Shown one piece after another: positions 8,275-17,481 of a stretch of 64,000 nucleotides of DNA (position 1 is its first letter; each line of letters opens with the position of its first letter). The position numbers and the translations under genes are program-made. The stretch comes from Caballeronia sp. dw_276 (GTDB taxonomy: Bacteria > Pseudomonadota > Gammaproteobacteria > Burkholderiales > Burkholderiaceae), in NCBI RefSeq assembly GCF_018449635.1, contig NZ_JAAVUV010000005.1:62001-126000 (forward strand). Reading direction: 5' to 3'. A model generated the notes under the pieces. That model saw only the letters and a list, made by a program, of their open reading frames with translations, ran no database searches and was not told where the DNA came from.

Positions 8275-9250
8275 CGGTGCGCGAAGCAGCAACGGGACGC
8301 ACGATGGGCACACTCGCGGGAACGACTGCGCGACGCGAAACCCGTAGTCCGCGCCAAGGTACGAACCGCCAAATGAGCAACAGCAAAGCAAGCAGTGCGG
8401 GACACCAGTTGACGTTCGTCGCGGCGGGTTCGCGATGAGTCAGGTTCGGATCCAGCATCGCGCTGGTCAAGGAGGCAGGTTCACGCAAGCGCGCATAACC
8501 AAAGCCGATGCGTGACGCCACCGAAGCCAGATACTCCGCGCGCAACGACGACAACTCTTCATGGCTCTCGACCGTCGTCGGTTTGCCCGGAATGGTCGGA
8601 ACCTGGATTACCTGATCGGCACGCCAAAAGCCAGTCTTGTTACCGTTTGCATCGGTCTTCGGCACGTTGACGGGCTGGTCGCCGCCCACACCGATCAGCC
8701 AGCCGTGCACCTTGCTGTCGGCAATCGCGCGAACCCGATCATTCGATGGCAGCACCGGCGGCGCTTCCTGCCCGTCGGTAAAGAAGATGACCGCGGTATT
8801 CGACCCGACTTCCTGCGCCGTATGCACCGCCGAATAAATCCCGCCTTCGGCCACGCGGCTCCAGTTGGTCCAGCGCATGCGGCCGTCGATCTCATTGAGA
8901 GACGACAGCAGCGCGTCGAAGTTGCTGCATACCTCAATAGGCGGCATCAACAACAAGGTCCGCTGGCCGGTAAAGACGCTCCATCCCACCTTCGATCCAC
9001 ACTGCAATTTGCCGAGCGTCTCGCGCGTGGCCGCTCGCGCGAAATCAAGGCGACTCAACGGGACCTGACTCGTGCCGACATCCTCCGTGTCCATGCTTTG
9101 CGTGATATCGAAAGTGACGATGTAGTTCGCGTTGTCGCGTGGCAACTTCATCGGCGGCAAAACGAGCGCGGCGATCAGCAATAACAGCGCGAGCGTGATC
9201 GGCCATTGTCGTTTGCCTAGCAAGCCGCGCATGAATGCCAGGATTCTCAC
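8207..9250 (-). CDS. mxaL: VWA-domain membrane protein, MxaL-like
   Basis: 347 residues: an N-terminal membrane segment, a von Willebrand factor A domain with a MIDAS-like motif (DITQS, a Thr/Ser variant of DxSxS, and FFTDG later), then a second membrane segment near residue 285 and a basic tail. In methylotrophs MxaL acts with MxaA, MxaC and MxaK in inserting calcium into methanol dehydrogenase. Last gene of the six-gene operon; its ATG overlaps the mxaK stop (ATGA). The symbol rests on gene order and domains more than on direct sequence comparison. Confidence 0.65.
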   Translation of the reverse strand: MRILAFMRGLLGKRQWPITLALLLLIAALVLPPMKLPRDNANYIVTFDITQSMDTEDVGTSQVPLSRLDFARAATRETLGKLQCGSKVGWSVFTGQRTLLLMPPIEVCSNFDALLSSLNEIDGRMRWTNWSRVAEGGIYSAVHTAQEVGSNTAVIFFTDGQEAPPVLPSNDRVRAIADSKVHGWLIGVGGDQPVNVPKTDANGNKTGFWRADQVIQVPTIPGKPTTVESHEELSSLRAEYLASVASRIGFGYARLREPASLTSAMLDPNLTHREPAATNVNWCPALLALLLLIWRFVPWRGLRVSRRAVVPASVPIVRPVAASRTVTQDTKDRGLPQSANPEMRLRL

Positions 9251-9774
9251 GGCAGATCCTCGGCTTGCGCACCGCGCAGCTTCACATCGTGCTGTTCCTT
9301 GACGTCGGGTTCATCGGCGCCCTGGGCAGCTTCCGGCGCGAGCCACAACGCGCGCTCGAGGTTGTAGCGCGCGTCCCAGTCATCCGGATTTGCGCGTAGC
9401 AACTGGCGGTATCGCTGCTTGGCTTGTTCGAGAAGCGGCAAGGATCTGACCGGACCTGAGCTACCCTCGCCCGTCGCCTGACGCACGTACATGTTGCCCA
9501 GGTTAAACAACGCGTCTTTCGCGACGTCGGCGGAATCCTCGTCCTGAATGAGGGCATCGTAGAGTTTTTGCGCGTCAGGATAAGCGCGTGATTTCGATAA
9601 GACCATCGCACGTGCAAGCCGGACTTCGGGTGCGTCAATACTTTGATTCTGCGGATTCGCAACACCCTGCGCGATGTCATTTGCATGCTTCAGTTGCAGC
9701 CCGTCGTACGCGGCAACGGCTGCGCAACACAGCGCGATGACGCCGAAGGCAATGTGCACTGTCGAGCGCTTCAT
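9247..9774 (-). CDS. mxaK: TPR-like membrane-anchored protein, MxaK-like
   Basis: 175 residues with one N-terminal membrane anchor (STVHIAFGVIALCCAAVAAY) and a tetratricopeptide-like helical region (ALFNLGNMYVRQATG, then WDARYNLERALWL). The start at 9774 is chosen because it overlaps the mxaC stop in an ATGA, like the other junctions of the operon; a frame reaching 9846 would lie wholly inside mxaC. Probably a periplasm-facing scaffold working with the neighbouring VWA proteins. Confidence 0.6.
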   Translation of the reverse strand: MKRSTVHIAFGVIALCCAAVAAYDGLQLKHANDIAQGVANPQNQSIDAPEVRLARAMVLSKSRAYPDAQKLYDALIQDEDSADVAKDALFNLGNMYVRQATGEGSSGPVRSLPLLEQAKQRYRQLLRANPDDWDARYNLERALWLAPEAAQGADEPDVKEQHDVKLRGAQAEDLP

Positions 9775-10751
9775 GCCCAGCTCCTGACCTGAATAAGATG
9801 CAGCGCGAGAAGCAAGGTGCAGAACACCAGCGCGACGGCGAAGCAATACGAGCTTCTATCCTGGCGCGGCAATTGTTCGACGAACGACACCTGATATTTC
9901 TGCTGCCGGTTGATGTCGGCCATCGCGGCTGCCATGGCGTCGGCGTCGCTTGCCTGATAGAGGTGATACGGCGATTTCAGCGTGAGGAAGAACCGATGCA
10001 ACTCGGCTTCCGCGGATGCATCGTTGGCGGCCACCGCTCGCAGGTCTGGACTGTAAACACCGCTGCGCAGATAGATGAAATACAAGTCGATACGATTGCG
10101 CGCGAGTCCTTCCTCAATGTTTCGCCGGGCTTGCGCGTCGAGCCGCGCACCGCCGTCGGAGACCAGGACGATGGCGCGGCGTGCGTCGAAGCTGCGTCCG
10201 TCGAACTGGCCGATGGCCGCCTTCAGTCCACGATCGAGCTGTGTGTCCGCCATGCCTCGGCCAATGCCCGTGCCGCTGATTGCATCGAGGATGATCCGGT
10301 GGTTTGCAGTGAAACGCACCACGGGAATCGGGCTGATGCCGAACATCATGAAAGCCAGGCGATCGTTGGGGCGTTCATCGACGAAACGGCTGATCGAACG
10401 CCGTGCCACTTCGTTCTTCGACATGCCGCGCGAGTCGATAGGCTGTCCGCCCATGGCGTCATCCATGCTCGAACTGCGGTCCATCAGGATCAGGATTTCA
10501 GCGCCGGTGCCCGTGCGCAGCGCCGTCAGGTTCGACCGTCCAGGGCCTGCCAGGCCCATGATGATCGCGAGAATGGTCAGCACGGCGCAAGCTCTCCAAA
10601 GCCATCCAATTGCGCGTCCGAGCTGATCGACTGGCAGCCATCCGATGTACGAAAAACTCAGCGTGTCGCCGCGGCGGCGCAGCAAGGGTAAGAGCGCGAG
10701 CGGCAGAAGCACGAGCACCCAGGGGTGGGCGAAATCGATAGGCAATGTCAT
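9771..10751 (-). CDS. mxaC: VWA-domain membrane protein, MxaC-like (BatA type)
   Basis: 326 residues: two membrane segments at the N-terminus, a von Willebrand factor A domain with a full MIDAS motif (DRSSSMD) plus LVSDGG, and a C-terminal membrane segment. This is the BatA layout. Start and stop both form ATGA overlaps with neighbours (mxaA stop at 10748, mxaK start at 9774). In mxa clusters this product is required for active, calcium-loaded methanol dehydrogenase. Confidence 0.7.
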   Translation of the reverse strand: MTLPIDFAHPWVLVLLPLALLPLLRRRGDTLSFSYIGWLPVDQLGRAIGWLWRACAVLTILAIIMGLAGPGRSNLTALRTGTGAEILILMDRSSSMDDAMGGQPIDSRGMSKNEVARRSISRFVDERPNDRLAFMMFGISPIPVVRFTANHRIILDAISGTGIGRGMADTQLDRGLKAAIGQFDGRSFDARRAIVLVSDGGARLDAQARRNIEEGLARNRIDLYFIYLRSGVYSPDLRAVAANDASAEAELHRFFLTLKSPYHLYQASDADAMAAAMADINRQQKYQVSFVEQLPRQDRSSYCFAVALVFCTLLLALHLIQVRSWA

Positions 10752-11638
10752 CGCTGCCGCCCATCGGCGCGACGCCCATCGGCGCGGCGCTTTTCCGCGC
10801 GGTACAACGAGCGGGATAAGTCGCGCAGGGAAAATTGTGTATCGGATGAAGACGCCTCAGACGATGCAAAAAAGCGCTCGCCGGAGTGCTGGTAGAAACG
10901 TTCAAGCTGCGGTTCAAGTGGCTGCAGATAAGGCGCCCTTGCAAATAACGACGTAAGTGTTCCTCCGTGCACGACCTGCCCCGCCGTCTCGTTCAACGCC
11001 CGATGCAGGCATAACCAGCCATGGGCGCCGGCGTCTTTATCTGTTGGCTTCGAGCGCTGCATCTCGTTCCACGCGCGCGCGAACGGCAGGCGTTCGGCAT
11101 CTTGACGGTTACGCCATTGCCACCAGCCGAACCACGTCAGAAGCGTCAACGCGAGCAGACCGAGTGCCCAGGTCAACTGCCGGCGCAGCGGCGCGGTTGC
11201 CGGAATGCGTGCCTGCCGGTCGGGAAGCAGCGCCTGGAGATCGCCGGTTGAAAATGCCGTCTGCGGTGTCAATGGACTCACGCTTACAGGCCACTCGGGA
11301 ACCAGCAGCGCACTGCCGCCGGGCACGTTCAACGTTAGCGAGGGCAGCATGATCGTGGTCAGCGTCTGCGGCGCGTTCGTGACCTGGTAGTCGATGCTCA
11401 ACCATGCGCGGCCTTGCGCATCGTGTTCGATTCGTGGATTGCGACGCTCGAACCAGACGCCGACACGTCCCGTCGATGGCATCGCTATGTTGCCCCGCTC
11501 AGTCAGCAAGATGCGCTGCGTGAGTACATCGCCGATCACATGGCCGAATGCGCGCGGCTGCTCTACAGTCGCGGCTTGCACCGTTGACATGATCAAGCAG
11601 AACATGATGGCCTTGAGCCCGCGCACAAGAACTTTCAT
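10748..11638 (-). CDS. mxaA: MxaA-like exported/membrane protein
   Basis: 296 residues. An N-terminal signal sequence ends near VQAA, a beta-rich periplasmic region follows, then a membrane segment (LTWALGLLALTLLTWFGWW) and a cytoplasmic tail. Topology and position between the DUF58 and VWA genes match MxaA. The last residues contain a short tandem repeat (RADGR twice) encoded by a near-perfect DNA duplication around 10751-10785, which may be a recent expansion. ATGA overlaps join it to the genes on both sides. Confidence 0.6.
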   Translation of the reverse strand: MKVLVRGLKAIMFCLIMSTVQAATVEQPRAFGHVIGDVLTQRILLTERGNIAMPSTGRVGVWFERRNPRIEHDAQGRAWLSIDYQVTNAPQTLTTIMLPSLTLNVPGGSALLVPEWPVSVSPLTPQTAFSTGDLQALLPDRQARIPATAPLRRQLTWALGLLALTLLTWFGWWQWRNRQDAERLPFARAWNEMQRSKPTDKDAGAHGWLCLHRALNETAGQVVHGGTLTSLFARAPYLQPLEPQLERFYQHSGERFFASSEASSSDTQFSLRDLSRSLYRAEKRRADGRRADGRQR

Positions 11639-12507
11639 GCGGCTGCTTCCAGGAAGTATCTCGACAACGCTTCGGCGTCGAATGCACCTTCAATGTAAAA
11701 CGGCCGCAGGCCGCGTTTGTCGAAGAGCGTGTTTATTTCAGTGCGCCGGCGCTGCACGCCTTCGCGCCAGTCGTTGCGCGTCTTGTCGCGTAGCCATAAA
11801 GTCCGGCGCGCGCCCGTTTCTGAATCGTCCACGCTCAATAGCGAACCGTGACCGGGTGGCTCGATCTCCGAGCGATCCCATACGATCATCGGAATGACAT
11901 AGGCATGCGTGAGCGTATCGAGCACCTTGGGCAAGCGCGCGAGCGGCCAGTGAAAGTCCGACACGATAAAAATAATGCCCTGTCGCCCGGCCAGTTTTGC
12001 GACCGACTTCTCCAGTCCATCGATACCACCGGCCACACCTGCCGACTTGGCCGCCTCGCGCACGATGCCCGCCATGACGTCGCCCACGCCCTGACCGTAA
12101 CGCGCCGGCGAATAGAGCTCTTCGCGCTCGGTTGCGTCGAAGGCGAGCATGCCGACCTGATCCCCTGCACGAAACGCGCTGTAGCCCAGCGCTTCCACGA
12201 AATCCGCCGCGATATCCAGCTTGGTTTTGGCCTGGCCGAAATGCATCGACGCCGATACATCGATCACCACGTACACCGGCACCGCAACTCTTTGCAGATG
12301 CACCCGCACGAGCCATTCAGCGGGAATCGCGCGCATGCTCGCACGCAGGTCCACGCGGCGAGGATCGGGATGATCGAAGAGGCGCGCGTGCATGGCGAAC
12401 GCCTGACCCGCGCCGAAGCTCGATCCGGGATGCGAACCGGGACGAGAACCGCCGGCGCGCATCGGCAGCCGGTAGTGAAATTCTGGCATCGCGTTCATGG
12501 TATTCAT
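11635..12507 (-). CDS. mxaS: DUF58-domain protein, MxaS-like
   Basis: 290 residues, soluble. The DUF58 region contains a VWA-type fold with a MIDAS motif (DVSAS) around residue 83 and IIFIVSDFHW later. DUF58 proteins are the usual partner of MoxR ATPases. It follows the ATPase gene by 4 bases and overlaps mxaA by an ATGA. Together they are thought to form a chaperone module; in methylotrophs its role is maturation of methanol dehydrogenase. Confidence 0.7.
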   Translation of the reverse strand: MNTMNAMPEFHYRLPMRAGGSRPGSHPGSSFGAGQAFAMHARLFDHPDPRRVDLRASMRAIPAEWLVRVHLQRVAVPVYVVIDVSASMHFGQAKTKLDIAADFVEALGYSAFRAGDQVGMLAFDATEREELYSPARYGQGVGDVMAGIVREAAKSAGVAGGIDGLEKSVAKLAGRQGIIFIVSDFHWPLARLPKVLDTLTHAYVIPMIVWDRSEIEPPGHGSLLSVDDSETGARRTLWLRDKTRNDWREGVQRRRTEINTLFDKRGLRPFYIEGAFDAEALSRYFLEAAA

Positions 12508-12511
12508 GACT

Positions 12512-13531
12512 TCAAGGCACCGCGACTCTTGCCATGATCTGCGCGATCAGCCCTTCCGCGAGTTCCTGCCGGCGCAATTCGTAAATGGGCGTGAAAAACA
12601 CCCTGTGTCCGAGCGCCGGCAGCAACACGGCGTGAACGTCCTCTGGTATCAGATGCGTGCGGCCGGCAAGCCACGCGATCACCCGCGCGGCTCGCAGCAA
12701 CGCACTCATGCCGCGCGGACTTGCGCCTACGAGAATGAGCCGCTGCATATCGACACCTTCAAGCGCGATATCGAATTGCTGCGGGTTTTCGGTTGCCTGC
12801 CAGATGTCGAGCACGTATCGCTCGATAGTCGGACTTGCGCTCACGCTGCGCTGGATAGTCGCGCCGATGCTGTTCAGTTCCTCCCATCGGACCACGCCCG
12901 GTGTGACTTGCTCCAATAACGCATCGACGTCGTGGAAAACCGGATCGAATACCAGCGCGCGACGCACGTTGGTGTCCGACGGCGTCGGCATGTTCAGTTC
13001 GAAGAGAAACCGGTCGCGTGCCGCCGACGCCAGTTCGAACGTTTCTTCCCGTTCGACCTTGTTGCGGTCGGCGAACACGATCATGTGCGGAAAGTGGTAT
13101 TCCCGGTCGAACGCCGAGACCGAGCGCTCGGCCATCGCGCGCAGCAACAGCGACTGCACTTGCGGGCGGGCACGATTGATCTCGTTGAAGAAGAACGTGG
13201 TGAGCCTTTCGCCGTGCCGCAACAAAGGACCCGGATCGATACGCGGCTTGCCCTCTGCATCCACATACGTGTGATAGATCAGGTCGCCCGGCATCATGTC
13301 GATGGTGCCTTCCACCCGTCCGAAGTCACCGCCAATCGCCCGCGAGAACGCGCGCAGCACAGTGGTTTTCCCGACCCCGACGCCGCCTTCCAGCAACACA
13401 TGCCCGCGAGCAAACAACGCCACGTTGATGAGGCGAACAGTTTCGTGCTGACCGATCACCGCCTTCGCCACGCTCTGTTCGACGCGCAACGCACTCTCGC
13501 GCCAGTCCTGAAGCTGCTCTTCAAATGCCAT
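12512..13531 (-). CDS. mxaR: MoxR-family AAA+ ATPase, MxaR-like
   Basis: 339 residues. Walker A is GGVGVGKTT, Walker B is FFFNEINRARPQ, and the region from VFADRNKVE to RDRFLF supplies the sensor and arginine-finger segments of MoxR proteins. The start at 13531 has AGGAG 9 bases upstream; an ATG at 13552 is also possible. First gene of the operon. MoxR ATPases act as chaperones that insert metal cofactors or remodel complexes with DUF58/VWA partners. No mxaF or xoxF lies in this window. Confidence 0.8.
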   Translation of the reverse strand: MAFEEQLQDWRESALRVEQSVAKAVIGQHETVRLINVALFARGHVLLEGGVGVGKTTVLRAFSRAIGGDFGRVEGTIDMMPGDLIYHTYVDAEGKPRIDPGPLLRHGERLTTFFFNEINRARPQVQSLLLRAMAERSVSAFDREYHFPHMIVFADRNKVEREETFELASAARDRFLFELNMPTPSDTNVRRALVFDPVFHDVDALLEQVTPGVVRWEELNSIGATIQRSVSASPTIERYVLDIWQATENPQQFDIALEGVDMQRLILVGASPRGMSALLRAARVIAWLAGRTHLIPEDVHAVLLPALGHRVFFTPIYELRRQELAEGLIAQIMARVAVP

Positions 13532-13819
13532 CGATCGGATCTCCTGTTGCACAGCGGCACTGTGCCGGAATCAACACGCCGATCAGGCCATGCATAAGTC
13601 GTACCGAGCGATACGTGCCATGGTTATGAAGCGATTTGGATAACCGAATACTCGCAGCCGGGAAACACACTGTCACCGCCTGCGACACACCTTGTGCCTG
13701 CGTCGCCGCGATAAAAACCGCACTGCAGCACGGCGGGCTGGGCACATGGGATGCTGCTAGTTAGAAGCAGTGCAGCGCCAGACAGCGCTGCTCAAACTCA
13801 ATACCAAATGGAGGTCATC

Positions 13820-14086
13820 ATGAAAACCATGATCGTGGCAGCGTGCCTGCTGGCGAGTATCGGTGGGGCAAGCGCTTATGCGCAAAACAGCGGCAACAAG
13901 ACCACAAGTGGAAATGCGACCGCTGCGCCAGGCAATCCCGCGAGCGCGGGTGAATCGATGGCTCAGCCTGCAAGCGCGGGAACGAGCACATCGGGTAATC
14001 AGGGAACGCTGATGCAGCAGCGGCAAAAAGCGATGTCACCGCAGGGGGCGTCGGGCAGCGCTGCGACAGGAGCGATGAAACAGTAA
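13820..14086 (+). CDS. Small exported protein of unknown function
   Basis: 88 residues. A signal peptide (MKTMIVAACLLASIGGASAYA, cut near AYA-QN) is followed by a low-complexity stretch rich in Gly, Ser, Ala, Asn and Gln with no recognisable domain. The start is fixed by GGAGGT 4 bases before the ATG. Small periplasmic proteins of this type are common in Burkholderia relatives. It stands alone between the mxa operon promoter and a convergent operon; no function can be assigned. Confidence 0.65.
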   Translation: MKTMIVAACLLASIGGASAYAQNSGNKTTSGNATAAPGNPASAGESMAQPASAGTSTSGNQGTLMQQRQKAMSPQGASGSAATGAMKQ

Positions 14087-14118
14087 AAAGCGCGGTGCAG
14101 CAAAATCATCCCGCGCTT
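14084..14118 (-). terminator. Intrinsic terminator for the minus-strand operon
   Basis: AAGCGCGG (14088-14095) pairs with CCGCGCTT (14111-14118) around a 15-base loop. Read on the minus strand the hairpin is followed by a run of five T, as for a Rho-independent terminator. The TAA of the metallo-beta-lactamase gene (14117-14119) overlaps the base of the stem. It could also work weakly for the small plus-strand gene. Confidence 0.6.
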
Positions 14119-15010
14119 ATTTCAAGCACTTCACGCGCCAGGCAGTTCCGGTTTGCGCGCGGAACATGGCGAAGCCATTGTCGTGTTCGCGCTCAATGCG
14201 CTTGTCGATGACATCGGCGGGGATGGTGTTGAAGTCGAAGAGACCGTAGTGATGCGCGATCAATGCATCAGTGCCGCTTTCCTTCGCGAGCGCGATGGCC
14301 TCATCGAGCGTGAAATTGCCGGGCACGCCATTGCCGCTGCGCTCGGCGTCGCGGCCATTCACGGGGAGCATCGCGACGTGCGGTTTAAACATTGCCAACG
14401 CTTCGGCAAGTCCCGCGTACGGCACGCAATCGCCCGAATGATACAACCGCGTCCGGCCTGCTTCGATGACATAACCCAGCCACGGATAACGTCCCTCATC
14501 GTCCATATCCAGCGTCTCGTGCGCTGAGGGAACCGGTGACACGAAACAGTCTGGAAGAACCTCGATCCGCTCACCGGCGTTCACCGGAATCAGCCGTTCG
14601 ACGCCCACGCCGCATCGTTTGATTGCTTCATCCGTGACCGCTGCGGGAACAACGAACCGGAGATCTGGGAGGTGCTCGGCAAGCGGTTGCAGCGTCCCCG
14701 GGTCCATATGATCCGTATGCCGATGCGTGCACATCACAAGATCCACATGATCCAGCTCGGAGGTCGTGATAGGCGCGGCCATCATGCGCGTATGCGGAAA
14801 CTTCGTACCCGTGTATTTTTCCGCGAGCGAGTCGGACAGATATGGATCGATCAACATCCTGAACTTGCCGGACTCGATCATAAACCCCGCTTGCCCGAGC
14901 CAGTACAACACGACCTCTCCATCGCGAGGCGCTGTTGCGCGATCGGCCAGCCGCTCACGGAGGGACACGGAAAAATTCTCGTTCAGCAGCGACACGTCAC
15001 CAGCAGACAT
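14117..15010 (-). CDS. Metallo-beta-lactamase-fold hydrolase, UlaG-like (possible lactonase)
   Basis: 297 residues. The metal site reads THRHTDHMD (HxHxDH) near residue 100, with later ligands in YHSGDC and IAHHYG. The overall form resembles UlaG, which opens L-ascorbate-6-phosphate lactone. The start at 15010 overlaps the end of the SDR gene by 14 bases; 15019 is also possible. In this operon a lactonase would fit after a dehydrogenase that oxidises a sugar to a lactone. Last gene of the minus-strand operon. Confidence 0.75.
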   Translation of the reverse strand: MSAGDVSLLNENFSVSLRERLADRATAPRDGEVVLYWLGQAGFMIESGKFRMLIDPYLSDSLAEKYTGTKFPHTRMMAAPITTSELDHVDLVMCTHRHTDHMDPGTLQPLAEHLPDLRFVVPAAVTDEAIKRCGVGVERLIPVNAGERIEVLPDCFVSPVPSAHETLDMDDEGRYPWLGYVIEAGRTRLYHSGDCVPYAGLAEALAMFKPHVAMLPVNGRDAERSGNGVPGNFTLDEAIALAKESGTDALIAHHYGLFDFNTIPADVIDKRIEREHDNGFAMFRAQTGTAWRVKCLK

Positions 15011-15770
15011 AACCGCCATCGGCGAGAACGATCGATCCCGTCATGAGGCTCGACGCGTCGCTTGCAAGGAACAGAATCACCGATGCGACTTCATCCATGC
15101 GTCCAAGCCGGTTCATCGGCGTACCGCCGACCCATTTGTCGAACATCTCCTTGTTCTGATACACATAGGTGTTCATCTCGGTATCGATATACGTTGGAGC
15201 AACCGCATTCACGCGCACGCCACGCGCGCCCCACTCCGCCGCGAGCGACTTCGTCAGATGATGCACGCCGGCCTTGGACGCGTTGTAGTTCGCCTGCTCC
15301 TGCGGCCGGTTCACGATAAAACCCGACATCGACCCCACGTTCACGATGCTCCCCGTTCCGTGTTCGAGCATGCCCTTCCCAAACGCGCGACAGGCCCAGA
15401 ACACACCGTTGAGATTGACATCGATAACCTTGTTCCAGATCGCATCCGTCATGGTCTCGGCAGGATGATTCGAAATCGCAATGCCTGCGTTGTTCACGAG
15501 CACGTCCACGCGCCCATGACGCGCGACGACCGCATCGTTCACACGTTGTGCAGCGGTTGAATCGGTGACATCGAGCAATTCGGTTTCCACGCGGTGCCCC
15601 TTGGCCGCGAGATCCGCCGCGGCTTTATCGAGCAATTCCGCGTTCATGTCCGTGAGAACCACAAGCGCGCCGGCTTCAGCGAGCGCCTCGGCCGTTGCAA
15701 ATCCAATACCGCGTGCAGCGCCCGTGACCACGGCGATCTTGCCGTCGAGCTTGAACTTGTCGAGATACAT
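14997..15770 (-). CDS. Short-chain dehydrogenase/reductase (SDR), sugar or polyol type
   Basis: 257 residues, classical SDR. The cofactor site is TGAARGIG, the NNAG motif follows, and the catalytic Ser, Tyr and Lys lie in GSMSGF and YNASKAG. The start at 15770 has AAGGA upstream and gives the usual distance to the cofactor loop. It follows the shikimate-dehydrogenase-like gene by 13 bases. Probably oxidises or reduces a sugar, polyol or sugar-acid intermediate with NAD(P). Confidence 0.85.
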   Translation of the reverse strand: MYLDKFKLDGKIAVVTGAARGIGFATAEALAEAGALVVLTDMNAELLDKAAADLAAKGHRVETELLDVTDSTAAQRVNDAVVARHGRVDVLVNNAGIAISNHPAETMTDAIWNKVIDVNLNGVFWACRAFGKGMLEHGTGSIVNVGSMSGFIVNRPQEQANYNASKAGVHHLTKSLAAEWGARGVRVNAVAPTYIDTEMNTYVYQNKEMFDKWVGGTPMNRLGRMDEVASVILFLASDASSLMTGSIVLADGGYVCW

Positions 15771-15783
15771 GCCTGGTTTTTCC

Positions 15784-16764
15784 TTAAGCTGTTTTGGCGG
15801 GCGCGGGTTTTCCCGCTTGCGCCGCAATGCGGCTGATTTCATTGAAGCCGGGACCGCTCACCGGGATCTCGACGTGGAACACTTCCGCGATCACGCGCGT
15901 CCATCCATAAATGAAGTAGGTCCAGCCGTCCTCTATTTGAAGCTTGCGGGTGCTTTCCTGCGCGCGCGCCTGATCGAGGAAGATCAAATCCCCACGGTAA
16001 TTCAGGTCCCACACGACCGCTCGCTCCGGGAACACGGCCGCGTTGCTCAACGGCGAACCCGGCGCATCCTTGCCCAGACCCGTTGCGTTGATGACGAGCG
16101 CGCCCGGCGACAAACGCGCGAGGACCGCGTCATTGTCTTCGGCTTTGGGCGCGACGACATATTCGCACGGTACATCGAATTTGAGTTCGCGATGAATGCG
16201 CTCGATCTCTTCCAGCCTTCCCGCAGACCGGTTCGATACGATCACTTTCGACGGCCGGTTCGCGCCGCGTTCCTTCTGCATCAGATGCCACGTCAGTGCG
16301 ATGGTCGAACCGCCCGCGCCCATCGAAAAGACTTCTGCTCCGGTATCGGCAAAATGATTTGCCGGCAAAAATCCATCGAGTGATAAACCCGATGTAATCG
16401 GATCCTTCGCGTGACAGATGAATTTGCCGTTCAGCTTCGAGAGGCAACTGGTCTCGCCCATGACCTCGGCGGTTGGATCGATGACATCGAAGAGATCCTT
16501 GCACGCCGCATACAAGTCGATCTTGTGCGTGGTCACGAGCGCGCCGACCGACAACGGGTCATGCTTCAGGAATTCGACCGCTTCGCGATACGCCTCGGGC
16601 GCCGCGTGCGGCTGAAAATCGATGCCCTTGATTTCGACATCGCCGAGACCGAGATGCTTCGCCCATTCGGGGAACACACGCATGATGGAACTCTGTGCCG
16701 TCGTCACGCCGATGAAATAGAACGTCGGGCGTGATGCGGCTTGATACTTCTTGGGAGCGCTCAT
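15784..16764 (-). CDS. Shikimate dehydrogenase-like oxidoreductase
   Basis: 326 residues, longer than AroE (about 270). The N-terminal substrate domain has VTTHKIDLY where AroE has VTxPxK, keeping the catalytic Lys; SLDGF fits the NTDG segment with its Asp. The NAD(P) domain has SMGAGGST. Departures from AroE around the substrate site and the setting in a sugar operon make biosynthetic AroE unlikely. It probably acts on a polyhydroxylated cyclic or linear acid. Its ATG overlaps the cupin gene stop (ATGA). Confidence 0.75.
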   Translation of the reverse strand: MSAPKKYQAASRPTFYFIGVTTAQSSIMRVFPEWAKHLGLGDVEIKGIDFQPHAAPEAYREAVEFLKHDPLSVGALVTTHKIDLYAACKDLFDVIDPTAEVMGETSCLSKLNGKFICHAKDPITSGLSLDGFLPANHFADTGAEVFSMGAGGSTIALTWHLMQKERGANRPSKVIVSNRSAGRLEEIERIHRELKFDVPCEYVVAPKAEDNDAVLARLSPGALVINATGLGKDAPGSPLSNAAVFPERAVVWDLNYRGDLIFLDQARAQESTRKLQIEDGWTYFIYGWTRVIAEVFHVEIPVSGPGFNEISRIAAQAGKPAPAKTA

Positions 16765-17411
16765 CGTGTCGCCCCTTCAGTAGCCAATGCACCGCGCGCG
16801 AGCAGTGCATCGATTTCCTCCTGCGTGCGCTCCTTGTAATCCGGATTCGGCACGCTGCGCCAAGAGCCCGCACCGTCATCGACAATGCGCAGTTTCATGC
16901 CATTCGATTGCTCGATGATCGCGTAATCCTGCCCCGAATCCGCCGGGTAACAAAACAGCATCACGAAATCCTCCTGCCCCAGATTCACCGAACGATGAAT
17001 CCAGCGCGGCGGCACGTAACACGCGGTGTTCGCCTTGATTTCGACCACGCGTGTATCGCCCGATGGCGATTCCATCAGCATCACGCCGTAACCCTTCAGC
17101 CCGAAATAAAGCTCCGGCCGGTCGATCGCCGCGTGGATGTGGCCGCGCGTCATGAAGTATTCGTCGCCAACCTTGCCCGGGCTCATGCGCGTGACGCCGG
17201 TGATCAAGTCGCCTGGATTGCTGTTCGGCTTGTGATCGGTGACTTCATAGACGACCTCATCGCTGCGCGTCGCTGCGAGGGCATCGAAGGCGGCACTGTC
17301 GGCATAGAGCCCGCTCAGGTCGCGCAGGAACTTCTGATAGCGCGAGCCGGTGCCGATCATCAGGCCCGACTGCAAGTCGACATCGAAGGAACGTGGTTCA
17401 GGCCATTGCAT
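16761..17411 (-). CDS. Cupin-type glucose-6-phosphate isomerase family protein
   Basis: 216 residues of the archaeal-type phosphoglucose isomerase (GPI) cupin family. Metal ligands are visible in the first cupin motif (TRGHIHA, then ELYFGLKG with the Glu) and in a later His of PPRWIHRSVN. The start at 17411 is preferred because GGAG lies 9 bases upstream; an ATG at 17420 directly abuts that site. Enzymes of this fold interconvert aldose and ketose phosphates, or free sugars in some relatives. First gene of its operon, so it probably handles a sugar specific to this pathway. Confidence 0.75.
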   Translation of the reverse strand: MQWPEPRSFDVDLQSGLMIGTGSRYQKFLRDLSGLYADSAAFDALAATRSDEVVYEVTDHKPNSNPGDLITGVTRMSPGKVGDEYFMTRGHIHAAIDRPELYFGLKGYGVMLMESPSGDTRVVEIKANTACYVPPRWIHRSVNLGQEDFVMLFCYPADSGQDYAIIEQSNGMKLRIVDDGAGSWRSVPNPDYKERTQEEIDALLARGALATEGATR

Positions 17412-17481
17412 CGGGTCCATCTCCTGGAAAGTGCAAGTCGCTTCACTGAATGAAACAACGCGAAGCGAACGTTAGTTTTAA

